A DNA stretch of 64,000 bases from a virus. The stretch covers positions 1 through 64,000 of the IMG/VR virus record IMGVR_UViG_3300032298_000424; one strand, 5' to 3'. This document shows, in pieces, positions 1 through 6,558 of this stretch. The position numbers and the translations under genes were made by a program. The notes beneath the pieces were generated by a model, which worked only from the letters and a program-made list of their open reading frames with translations, made no database searches and had not been told where the DNA came from. Every line of letters starts with the position of its first letter. Within the stretch, counting starts at the first letter, position 1.

Positions 1-8
1 GGGGCCTA

Positions 9-37
9 TGTACAACAGCGAATTACTATGGTATAAT
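9..37 (+). promoter_or_regulatory. Putative sigma70-like promoter
   Basis: A perfect TATAAT lies at 32-37, with TGTACA (4 of 6 matches to TTGACA) at 9-14 and a 17-bp spacer. Transcription would start near 44. That leaves a short leader carrying AGGGA-type SD bases before the ATG at 70, and it argues against the upstream ATG at 49. Inference from motif match only. Confidence 0.5.
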
Positions 38-69
38 GGTTCCATTAAATGATTAAACAAAGGGAAAAA

Positions 70-993
70 ATGACAGCTACAGTGATTATCGGATTTGACA
101 AAGGTGCCGGCAAGTTCAAATGTTCTATTAACGGTCAGCGTTTTACTACGACCAAACAGAACTATATTGAGTACATGTTCAAACAGATCACAGGCGAAAA
201 GAAGTCATTTAAGGACATCGACGCTATGCAAAAGCCTGCGGTGTCTGAGAAATTCTGTATCAATCAAAGATTTGGTTTTGTGGAGAAGATCGTAGGTATG
301 GTAGCCACTGGCGTCCAACCTTCGACCATCATCACCGGTCAGGGTGGATTAGGTAAGACCTACACTGTTATGAAGACATTGCAAGCCAACGGTCTTCAAG
401 ACTATAATGAAGTTATCCAAAAACTTCCAGTAGGCGCTACGATCCCAATGAAGACCGTTTATGTTACTATTAAAGGTTACAGTACAGCTAAAGGTTTGTA
501 TCGTACCTTGTTCGAGAATCAAAACGCAACAATCGTGTTTGATGACTGTGATTCAATCCTTAAAGATCCTGTTGCTCTTAACTTACTTAAGGGTGCATTA
601 GATTCTTATGGTAAGCGTATCATCAGCTGGAATGCAGAATCCTTTGGTAAGGATGATGATCTCCCACGTAGCTTTGAGTTTAAAGGTCGTGTGATCTTTA
701 TTTCGAACATGGACCAGGACAAAATCGATCAAGCTATCCGTAGCCGTTCTATGATGATCGATTTGTCCATGACAGATGATCAGAAGATCGACCGTATGGC
801 TCATATTGCAGAGAGCGAAGAATTCCTCCCTGAGTATTCGATCGAGATCAAAGCCGATGCACTTGCTTTGATCCGCGAAGTTAAGGACCAAGCTAAAGAG
901 ATTAGTCTCCGCACCTTGATCTCGGTCGCTAAGATCCGTGCAGCTAACCCACATGACTATAAGGACTTGGCAACATACGTGTTGACCAACTAA
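70..993 (+). CDS. AAA+ ATPase, early module
   Basis: A 307-aa AAA+ ATPase. Residue numbers are from the ATG at 70. A small basic N-terminal region precedes the ATPase core: Walker A GQGGLGKT at about 90-97, Walker B VFDDCD at 156-161, a sensor-1-like FISN ending at about 213, and RSRS at about 224-227 as a probable arginine finger. The C-terminal part looks like a helical lid. I chose the ATG at 70, not the in-frame ATG at 49, because an AGGGAAAAA Shine-Dalgarno-like tract sits directly before it and the putative promoter would start transcripts near 44. It heads a run of tiny + strand genes, suggesting early expression. The substrate (DNA, or remodelling of a host or phage protein) cannot be told from sequence. 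A clamp-loader-like or replication-initiation helper is possible. Confidence 0.8.
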   Translation: MTATVIIGFDKGAGKFKCSINGQRFTTTKQNYIEYMFKQITGEKKSFKDIDAMQKPAVSEKFCINQRFGFVEKIVGMVATGVQPSTIITGQGGLGKTYTVMKTLQANGLQDYNEVIQKLPVGATIPMKTVYVTIKGYSTAKGLYRTLFENQNATIVFDDCDSILKDPVALNLLKGALDSYGKRIISWNAESFGKDDDLPRSFEFKGRVIFISNMDQDKIDQAIRSRSMMIDLSMTDDQKIDRMAHIAESEEFLPEYSIEIKADALALIREVKDQAKEISLRTLISVAKIRAANPHDYKDLATYVLTN

Positions 994-1070
994 GATTACG
1001 GCCAGTTACAGGTCTCTCAGCTGACATCGCTCAGCAGTAAGGGACTGGAGGCCACCTCTTTTAAGGATAT
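994..1070 (+). other. Structured intergenic leader
   Basis: This 77-bp gap contains a small hairpin (GCTGA 1020-1024 with TCAGC 1031-1035) inside a longer possible pairing (CCAGT 1002-1006 with ACTGG 1044-1048). A short GAGG/CCTC hairpin followed by TTTT comes at 1049-1062. It may act as a weak attenuator or leader between the ATPase gene and the small-gene run. It is not a tRNA: there is no cloverleaf. Confidence 0.25.
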
Positions 1071-1190
1071 ATGATGAAACAAAAGAAAACACTGAACGAA
1101 CTATTCCGCAAAAAGCTAGGTATCAAACCTACTTTGGGATACTTACTAAGAAAGAGGTTAGGACATGTCAAGCCAAAAACAAAGAAATGA
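1071..1190 (+). CDS. Small basic protein, 39 aa
   Basis: A 39-aa Lys/Arg-rich frame opening with ATGATG (1071 and 1074) and preceded by AAGGA at 1063-1067. It ends with TGA at 1188-1190, overlapping the next gene by 26 nt. The product is strongly basic (many KK and RK pairs), so nucleic-acid binding or inhibition of a host enzyme is possible. I do not recognise a family. Support comes from the good ribosome-binding site and from lying in the same tight overlapping run as the four small genes that follow. Confidence 0.45.
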   Translation: MMKQKKTLNELFRKKLGIKPTLGYLLRKRLGHVKPKTKK

Positions 1191-1347
1191 ACAGCTAGCA
1201 GCAGATCTACTTTCTCAGGTCGAGGAACTTATTGATGATTTTGTCCGAGATAACTTAGACCAGAACCTGGATATGGATGACCTGGTCGAGCAGCACGAAT
1301 TCATCACTAAGTACATCCAGAAAAACATGTTCAGGACACCGCTATGA
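1165..1347 (+). CDS. Small acidic hypothetical protein, 60 aa
   Basis: A 60-aa, Asp/Glu-rich, probably helical protein (residues about 8-55), preceded by GAGGTTAGGAC as a ribosome-binding region. It overlaps the preceding small frame by 26 nt and the next gene by an ATGA tetranucleotide, which indicates translational coupling. No recognised domain. It is the kind of small early protein that T4-like phages use against host functions, but that role is only inferred from context. Confidence 0.6.
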   Translation: MSSQKQRNEQLAADLLSQVEELIDDFVRDNLDQNLDMDDLVEQHEFITKYIQKNMFRTPL

Positions 1348-1538
1348 AATTATTCAGAGAGACGACTAAGGACTGGCAGGTCCCACAGCAGAACCATGCC
1401 TATGCCTTGTCAGATGATAAGCAGTGGATGTACGGATATGTTAAGGCCGGAACCAGGGATCTCATCACCTTTAAGAAGAGGATCCAGTTCAGCACTCGGT
1501 ATCGGACCTTTGTTGAACTCAGAAAGGGACAGATATGA
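1344..1538 (+). CDS. Small hypothetical protein, 64 aa
   Basis: A 64-aa frame whose ATG overlaps the upstream stop as ATGA and whose stop overlaps the next start in the same way. The product is mixed-charge, with Trp and Tyr residues near the N-terminus (KDWQVPQQ) and a basic C-terminal half. I recognise no family. The chain of 4-nt overlaps (1344/1347, 1535/1538) and the uniform strand make it a credible gene rather than chance. Confidence 0.6.
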   Translation: MKLFRETTKDWQVPQQNHAYALSDDKQWMYGYVKAGTRDLITFKKRIQFSTRYRTFVELRKGQI

Positions 1539-1729
1539 GTGGGTACAGGTCTAAGAAGAGGAAGACACAGGACCTGCAGAGGATCGTGTCCGTATGGGAA
1601 CAGAACGAGTTTGACCTGTTCATGCAGCAGATCCGTCTATATAGGAATACCGGTATGTCCATCCCTACCATAGCACAGACCCTTAACACATCAGAGGATG
1701 TCATCCTTCAGGTATTAAAGAATGGATGA
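1535..1729 (+). CDS. Small HTH-like protein, 64 aa
   Basis: A 64-aa product with a basic N-terminus (residues 4-10, KKRK) and a C-terminal stretch at about 39-62 that looks like a helix-turn-helix (MSIPTIAQTLNTSEDVILQV: helix, turn, recognition helix). This is consistent with a small DNA-binding regulator or recombination-directionality-type factor. It is coupled to the previous gene by ATGA and overlaps the next by 8 nt. The HTH reading is from pattern only. Confidence 0.55.
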   Translation: MSGYRSKKRKTQDLQRIVSVWEQNEFDLFMQQIRLYRNTGMSIPTIAQTLNTSEDVILQVLKNG

Positions 1730-1934
1730 TGAGGATATTAAGCCACTCCGTTGGTCAGTCTATATCTGTATTTTCCTAATCCTAATGGCCACATACATAG
1801 ATGCCCAACAGGAGTTGGTCCGTTGGTCTCATCCGCCTAGGGTACATAAGACCTATCAGCCACCAGTAGACATAGACAGGTGGGATGATACCTTTAAGAG
1901 TGCGATAACACCAATACAGGATTCTCAGAATTAA
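1722..1934 (+). CDS. Small single-pass membrane protein, 70 aa
   Basis: A 70-aa product with an acidic N-terminus, one hydrophobic segment at about residues 12-27 (VYICIFLILMATYIDA) and a polar, proline-containing C-terminal tail. It is likely an inner-membrane anchored peptide with N-in topology, given the charges before the segment. It is the last gene of the left + strand module and overlaps the previous gene by 8 nt. Function unknown; a superinfection-exclusion or lysis-timing role would fit but is unsupported. Confidence 0.55.
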   Translation: MDDEDIKPLRWSVYICIFLILMATYIDAQQELVRWSHPPRVHKTYQPPVDIDRWDDTFKSAITPIQDSQN

Positions 1935-2330
1935 ATCATAGGGTCTATGGGTCCCATACTATAGGCTAATTACTATAGGAGACCATCTATAAGATACCGA
2001 CTCGGTTAAACCGATATCGTCCGTTACTAAGATAAAAATAAAATCCCCCCATGGCCCGAATGAATTACCCAGTTTTATTCCCCAGACGTAATTCTGGATA
2101 ATTCCCCCTGGGGTATGACTGATCCCCCTAGATTAATCCCGTACAACCTTCACATTGTTACCCTTAAGTTGATGTATTCTATAGGCTTCAGTGAGCTTCA
2201 GTCCAATGCAGTATAATGCAGTATATGGTCAATATATTCGCCAAATGATCACTGCAGGGAATCTATAAGATACAGGTATAATTTTCGTGAGTCGGCTATC
2301 TGCCTGGGATATATAAGCGCACCAATAAAA
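1935..2330. other. Convergent non-coding region with short repeats
   Basis: No credible gene on either strand across about 400 bp, between a + module ending at 1934 and a - operon ending at 2371. It contains five CTATA(A/G)G heptamers (1959, 1973, 1987, 2179, 2263). There is a 13-bp direct repeat ATCTATAAGATAC (1985-1997 and 2261-2273), and an AATGCAGTATA repeat (2205-2215 and 2215-2225). A 10-bp near-tandem GCTTCAGTGA/GCTTCAGTCC lies at about 2186-2205. C-runs and mutually exclusive hairpins occur at 2080-2113 (CCAGA/TCTGG against CCCCAG/CTGGGG). It could hold a small RNA, an origin-like region or promoter elements. Confidence 0.4.
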
Positions 2331-2357
2331 AGGGACCTTACGGTCCCTATTCTTTTT
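2327..2357. terminator. Bidirectional rho-independent terminator
   Basis: A perfect 7-bp stem AGGGACC (2331-2337) / GGTCCCT (2342-2348) with loop TTAC. On the - strand the stem is followed directly by TTTTT, making a strong terminator for the tape-measure operon that ends at 2371. On the + strand it is followed by ATTCTTTTTC, so it may also stop reading from the left module. Confidence 0.85.
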
Positions 2358-2370
2358 CTGTCTGGTGTAA

Positions 2371-3930
2371 TTATGAGCCGAAGCCTAAGGAGTTCCAGCC
2401 TCTTGCTAACATATCCTCTGTGTCTCTGATTTTAGAGCGTGCACTCATGAGGGCAGTATTACCGTTGTTGATGATGGTCTGTCCAGCGTTCACTACTCCT
2501 TGTACAGCTTGCTGGCCCGCGGCTACTGCCTGGTTTACCATCTGCTCGCCCTTCGCAGCGACGTTATCTACCGTAGCACCTTGTAATTCACCTGTCTTAG
2601 GGTTCATGCCTGCAAACTCATAGACTTTATCTGGAATAGCTTTAGCTGCAAGCTTGACGGCTGGGTTATCTGAGGCAGGGTTAGGTAGTATAGAACGTAA
2701 TAGAGTCTTAAGGAAGTTCTTAGCCATATCACTGATCTTACCAAATAAATCTCCTACGTCGGCGACTAACTTGCCTGGATCTTTAAAGATGTCCATGACA
2801 TAACGTATCATGCCTTCGACGAAGTTGAAGAAACCTTCAACGCCTTTCTTTATTAGGTCAGAGAATGAGAAGCTATCAAGTGCCTTCGCTGCGTTCTCAA
2901 ACCCGAGTAAGTTAGCTAACCATGACATACCGTCTTTAATCAAGTCGAGTAGTCCACCGATCAAGCCGTTCAATAGTCCTGTGACGCCGCCTTTTAGAGC
3001 ACCAAAGAACTTAGCCATGAAGTCGCCCTCTGTCTTGTTCCAGCCATCCAATGCACCTGTCACCATATCAAATACAGATAAGACGACTTGGATAGGATAT
3101 GCTAACTTACCGAGGATAGAACCAAATGCCTTGAAGAATTTAGTTAATGGCTGAAAGAAATCCATCGCCTTAGCTATCTTACTAAACAACCCACCTTCGC
3201 CGCCTCCTAGTGAGAAGATCTTGCCAAAAAATCCGCCGATGGCTTTTGCTGTGCCTGATATCATATCGCCGACAGATTCGAACATGCGAACAAAGTCTTT
3301 AAATAATCCTTTACCTGAGAATCCAAAGAAATCGCCGATGTATGTGAATAGCTTGAGGACATTACCTTTCAACATCTTGAGTAGGTCACTGCCTTTAAAC
3401 AAGTCTTTGATATAATCTACCATTCGAATAAATCCACCCCTGATAAAATCAAACGGTGCTTTAATATATTTGAATAGAGTAGCTACTAACACATCGAGCT
3501 TAAGCATCTTAGCAGCTTTTGTCCAGAAGCCAACAAAGCCTTTAATATAGTTTTTAACAAAGGCAAGACCACCCATCACCAATCCACCGATTAATGCACC
3601 AGCAAGACCGAGCCAAGAAAAATCTCCGCTCTTTTCTTTCTTTTCTTCGGGCTTTGGTTTTAAACCCCTCAATGCATCGAGGATCTGTTCATTGTACTTA
3701 GACTGTTCTGATGCCTTTTCAAGATCTTTCATGTGATTGCCGACTACGATCTTCTCAATCGCTTTGATTGAGTCATCTATGTCGATCAAAACATTGTTGA
3801 TACCCTTCAGTGCATACGTATCTACGACGCCGTCGTCCTGTGTCTGTGCAAGTATTTGATTAGACTGTTTAACGGCCTCGATCAGTTCTTGTATGTTTGA
3901 ACCAGAGGTGACGTACTTTGCTTTTGCCAT
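2371..3930 (-). CDS. Tail tape measure / hub protein (gp29-like)
   Basis: A 519-aa protein with an acidic coiled-coil-like N-terminus (about 1-95), a Lys/Glu linker (about 92-102), then long hydrophobic and Gly/Phe/Lys-rich helical stretches (for example GALIGGLVMGGLAF near 112-125, GDFFGFSG, GGLLDLIKDG), and a polar C-terminus rich in AAGQQA and INNGN. Size (T4 gp29 is about 590 aa), composition and position downstream of gp26 and a small assembly-type frame fit the tape measure, which sets tail length and enters the hub. It is last in the - operon and is followed by a strong terminator. The call rests on context and composition; no enzymatic motif is visible. Confidence 0.65.
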   Translation of the reverse strand: MAKAKYVTSGSNIQELIEAVKQSNQILAQTQDDGVVDTYALKGINNVLIDIDDSIKAIEKIVVGNHMKDLEKASEQSKYNEQILDALRGLKPKPEEKKEKSGDFSWLGLAGALIGGLVMGGLAFVKNYIKGFVGFWTKAAKMLKLDVLVATLFKYIKAPFDFIRGGFIRMVDYIKDLFKGSDLLKMLKGNVLKLFTYIGDFFGFSGKGLFKDFVRMFESVGDMISGTAKAIGGFFGKIFSLGGGEGGLFSKIAKAMDFFQPLTKFFKAFGSILGKLAYPIQVVLSVFDMVTGALDGWNKTEGDFMAKFFGALKGGVTGLLNGLIGGLLDLIKDGMSWLANLLGFENAAKALDSFSFSDLIKKGVEGFFNFVEGMIRYVMDIFKDPGKLVADVGDLFGKISDMAKNFLKTLLRSILPNPASDNPAVKLAAKAIPDKVYEFAGMNPKTGELQGATVDNVAAKGEQMVNQAVAAGQQAVQGVVNAGQTIINNGNTALMSARSKIRDTEDMLARGWNSLGFGS

Positions 3931-3941
3931 TTTTGTTTACC

Positions 3942-4358
3942 TTAATCTACAGTAGGGATCTTTGGTGGAGCCACTACTGGTGGTGCTCTAACTACAGGTG
4001 GTATTGTAGGTGCTGATGTTGGAGACATATCTTTATCAATACTTGGTAAAGCTGTTGATACAGCTGATGCTCCATTGATTTTCTCTTGCGTTCTACCCCA
4101 AGCTGCAAGGCCTAGTACTGCACCCATAGCCATGTGGAAAAGACCAGCACCTTGTAGTGTCAGTGGTTGCCATTGACGAAACGCATCATTCGCGGCAGAA
4201 GTTTCCCAGAATTGGATCGCAGCCCACAATACAGGGAATAATATGAAGTCTGCAACGCAAACTGCCATATACATCCAACCCATAGCGGGACGCCATTTGG
4301 TGTTCATCCAATCTTCTTTTTTCTTTTCGCTTTCGCTCATCAGTTTCTCTTCTGCCAT
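3942..4358 (-). CDS. Holin-like membrane protein (GTA_holin_3TM type)
   Basis: A 138-aa protein with a charged N-terminus (1-22), then WRPAMGWMYMAVCVADFILF (about 22-41) and a second hydrophobic stretch around AGLFHMAMGAVLGLAAWGR (about 70-89), followed by a Pro/Ala/Val-rich soluble tail. The WRP...W.YM...DF...P motif and layout resemble the 3-TM holin family first described from gene-transfer agents. It sits between the gp26-frameshift unit and the tape measure, with a perfect TAAGGAG Shine-Dalgarno that includes the upstream stop codon. Role: permeabilise the inner membrane for lysis or release. The Pro-rich tail could also be a virion-related adaptation. Confidence 0.65.
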   Translation of the reverse strand: MAEEKLMSESEKKKEDWMNTKWRPAMGWMYMAVCVADFILFPVLWAAIQFWETSAANDAFRQWQPLTLQGAGLFHMAMGAVLGLAAWGRTQEKINGASAVSTALPSIDKDMSPTSAPTIPPVVRAPPVVAPPKIPTVD

Positions 4359-4367
4359 TTCTACTCC

Positions 4368-4562
4368 TTAGTGGTATTTTTGATTTGCTTTCTTAATACG
4401 TTCGTTCTCTTCCTTAACATATTCAATCAACATAGCCACATATACTTCTCTCTCCCATGGTAACATCTCATTTAGCTCGGTTAAACTATACTTGTGATGT
4501 TGCATCATAATGAAGTTTCCTCGGAAATGGTTCTCTAAGGATTCATGCGAGAGAGCTAGGCG
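4368..4562 (-). CDS. gp51-like short frame; C-terminal part of a -1 frameshift product of gp26
   Basis: A -1 frame relative to gp26 runs open from the slippery site (4568-4562) to TAA at 4370-4368, adding 64 residues and giving a 299-aa fusion. It contains the motif LNEMLPWEREVYVAMLIEYV, typical of the short assembly proteins next to gp26 in T4-like phages, and a charged helical end. An internal ATGATG at 4508/4505 could also give a separate 46-aa protein. However, about 18 residues upstream of that ATG (RLALSHESLENHFRGNFI) read like genuine helical coding sequence with no start codon, which favours frameshift expression. The downstream holin SD overlaps its stop. Confidence 0.6.
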   Translation of the reverse strand, partial: RLALSHESLENHFRGNFIMMQHHKYSLTELNEMLPWEREVYVAMLIEYVKEENERIKKANQKYH

Positions 4563-5266
4563 AAAAAAGCTTGGAGGCCCTCGATAACTAACTTGTTATG
4601 AGTACCGCAATTTCCGCAATCAAAACTTGCATCGTGCGACAACTTAGGTAGACCTTCAAAAAATTCTTGGATCTTCTTAAATTGTAGCGAATTCAATGAA
4701 TCAACAAACGACTCTACTTCTTTTCTTTCTAAGTTGGCTGCTTCATATACACCATTATCATCAAATATAGCTTCTATGCAAGATGTGATGATGGCAAATG
4801 TATTTTTAACTTCGCCTTCGTTAGAACCTATTGCTCTTGTCACGTCATCAGCAGTTGGGAACTTCATGATTACACCAACTTTATCTGTTAACATGATCTT
4901 ACTATCTGTCTTCTTAGGTTGAGTAAGTTCTACTGTCTCTAAGTTGACGACTAATTCGTTTTTTGTACCGCAATTCTTACACTCATATCCAATCTGGGTC
5001 GTTTCACCGACTGACTTAGATCTAAGTTTTAAGAAAAGCAATTCTAGTTCAGCTGTTGGCAACGTTTTTGCCTTGACTTCTCCGAATGTACATGCTTCGA
5101 TGATCTCTTGGACAGCTCTCAGGATCTGTTTCTGATCTTGAGATTCCATAGCCATCATCAATAGCTTCTCTTCTTTGACCAAGTATGGTCTATATTTTAC
5201 CGTTTTCTTACTTAATGGCAAATCCACTTCATACGACGGCGTGTTTAAAATAATAGGTAAAGACAT
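4556..5266 (-). CDS. 26: Baseplate hub/assembly protein gp26 (zinc-ribbon-containing)
   Basis: A 236-aa product matching the T4 gp26 'T4 baseplate' family in size and style: an N-terminal segment, then two zinc knuckles, CKNCGTKNEL (about 94-103) and CGNCGTHNKL near the C-terminus (about 216-225), each a CxxCG motif. It acts in baseplate hub assembly. The last codons are GCT TTT TTC GCC TAG, placing a T_TTT_TTC heptamer just before the stop (4568-4562). Reading in the -1 frame continues without a stop into the gp51-like frame. Next in the operon come the holin and tape measure, as expected for a chaperone-type role. Confidence 0.75.
   Translation of the reverse strand: MSLPIILNTPSYEVDLPLSKKTVKYRPYLVKEEKLLMMAMESQDQKQILRAVQEIIEACTFGEVKAKTLPTAELELLFLKLRSKSVGETTQIGYECKNCGTKNELVVNLETVELTQPKKTDSKIMLTDKVGVIMKFPTADDVTRAIGSNEGEVKNTFAIITSCIEAIFDDNGVYEAANLERKEVESFVDSLNSLQFKKIQEFFEGLPKLSHDASFDCGNCGTHNKLVIEGLQAFFA
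4562..4568 (-). promoter_or_regulatory. Putative -1 ribosomal frameshift heptamer U_UUU_UUC
   Basis: In the gp26 frame the codons are GCT TTT TTC GCC TAG, so the sequence is X_XXY_YYZ with X and Y = T and Z = C, a canonical -1 slippery site located two codons before the stop. The -1 frame stays open for 64 codons. No downstream pseudoknot was evaluated. Confidence 0.6.
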
Positions 5267-5287
5267 AATATACTCCTAATAATATTA

Positions 5288-5929
5288 TTATATTCCAAAT
5301 GTTCGGCCGACAGAGCCAAGTAGTACTTTCCCTTTCGAAAGAACTGATTCTACAAATCCCTCTTCATTCCAATCTTCATACGATAGTGTGATTGTTAGCT
5401 TTTGGGTTTGATTTTCACCGCTGTTTGTCAATTCATACGATGTGATACTTGTTGGGAACGCGTTTCTTAGCGTTACCGTGTAAACTGGGACGTCTCTTTG
5501 ATCTAATTGCTGAATAATTACGTCAGTCGTGAACTGAGAACGATATTTCATAGTCATTTTTTTACGATCGAACATCCTATTGAACCAATTTTCGAAAAAT
5601 TTCTTCATAAAATGATCATTTGTGATGTGAAAGCTCATCGTAACGTCATCATTGATGTAAGTATAAGGCGTTTTTATCGATAATAAGTTGGTTTGGACTT
5701 CAGAAGTCGAAATTTGACGTCCTGGGAGTGTAACCGAGTCACAAAGTATCGAAACATCGCGCGGATCGTTGATAAAAGGACTAGAAGTGCCTTGTCCAAA
5801 CGCTCGCGCGATCAAATTTTGTGGATCGAAGCTAATTAGTGGTAAAGCCATGTAAACGGCGAATCGGTTTTGCGGTGCAAGACCTCCTCGCTTAGATATG
5901 ACTGATTTAAACTTATCTATTTGTGGCAT
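5288..5929 (-). CDS. Tail-tube-family protein (gp19/gp54-like)
   Basis: A 213-aa protein with the hallmarks of the T4 tail-tube fold family: an N-terminal RFAVYM..PL segment, central VTLPGRQISTSE, then TMSFHITND and the C-terminal pair FPTSITSYELTNSGEN ... KLTITLSYEDWNEE. That C-terminal pair matches the conserved NAFPxxI...L/I...YxDW pattern of tube and tube-initiator proteins. The location next to gp26 and opposite the gp48/54-like gene suggests a tube initiator or second tube subunit rather than the major gp19, which would be expected downstream of gp18 beyond this window. Confidence 0.65.
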   Translation of the reverse strand: MPQIDKFKSVISKRGGLAPQNRFAVYMALPLISFDPQNLIARAFGQGTSSPFINDPRDVSILCDSVTLPGRQISTSEVQTNLLSIKTPYTYINDDVTMSFHITNDHFMKKFFENWFNRMFDRKKMTMKYRSQFTTDVIIQQLDQRDVPVYTVTLRNAFPTSITSYELTNSGENQTQKLTITLSYEDWNEEGFVESVLSKGKVLLGSVGRTFGI

Positions 5930-5930
5930 T

Positions 5931-6545
5931 TTATGCTCTGTATCCTGTTATCATACGTTTAGACTCTCTCCAAACGTTTCTTTTGTTTGTACCAATGAAT
6001 TTTTCAGTTGGTAAGTAGATTGATATCTCCCATTCAGATGATGGGACCATCATGATCCTCGATTCTATCTGACTAAAAAGATAATGTTTAAAACATGGCT
6101 CAAAAGGTCTAAGTCTACCTATTGATGTAAGTAGATTATAGTTTACCCTCATCTTTGTCGTTTCATCAAACTTATCATTATTCACTGTGTCTAATAATCT
6201 ATCTAAAAAACGCGCTCTGAGAGGAGGAGCCAGATAATGTAAGTTAAGACCATAAAATCCACCTTGTGCTGGTCCTACTGCTATCATTAATGGGAAACGA
6301 TCCCAATATGGTAATGTATCAGCACCTTTTGCATCATACAAAAAATGATACATGAATCCTGGTCTAAAAGATGTCTTTTTATAAAAATGCGGATCCTTAA
6401 GGAACTGCATCGCATTGATATTTTTACCAGCTAAAGACTTTACTTTTTGTGTGAACCATTTCTTAGATTGTTCTGTTCGTTCTGGATATTGTAATCCCTG
6501 ACGTAACTTGTCATATAAACTCGTTGGTGTTTTTTTAGTAGCCAT
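5931..6545 (-). CDS. Conserved phage structural-type protein, unknown
   Basis: A 204-aa basic protein whose middle (about 80-115) reads LPYWDRFPLMIAVGPAQGGF, followed by LNLHYLAPPLRARFLDRLLD. This block looks strongly conserved in style but I cannot assign it to a named T4 gene. N-terminus K/T-rich; C-terminus basic. It stands in the place where T4-like genomes carry gp2 or other head-completion genes near gp4, so a virion or DNA-end role is plausible but unproven. The stop is 1 nt before the tail-tube-like gene. A CATAAATA element on the - strand lies 5 nt before its ATG. Confidence 0.5.
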   Translation of the reverse strand: MATKKTPTSLYDKLRQGLQYPERTEQSKKWFTQKVKSLAGKNINAMQFLKDPHFYKKTSFRPGFMYHFLYDAKGADTLPYWDRFPLMIAVGPAQGGFYGLNLHYLAPPLRARFLDRLLDTVNNDKFDETTKMRVNYNLLTSIGRLRPFEPCFKHYLFSQIESRIMMVPSSEWEISIYLPTEKFIGTNKRNVWRESKRMITGYRA

Positions 6546-6550
6546 ACTTC

Positions 6551-6558
6551 TATTTATG
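6551..6558 (-). promoter_or_regulatory. NATAAATA-type late promoter element
   Basis: The reverse strand reads CATAAATA followed by GAAGT and the ATG of the 204-aa gene. This is the relaxed T4-like late motif (NATAAATA, reported in T4-like cyanophages). Transcription starting 5-7 nt downstream would give a leaderless message. It is the only such motif found for the left - operon. Confidence 0.4.

Noticed and set aside
994-1070. Possible tRNA in the gap after the ATPase gene
   Set aside because: Hairpins exist but no cloverleaf, anticodon loop or CCA-type acceptor stem can be built.
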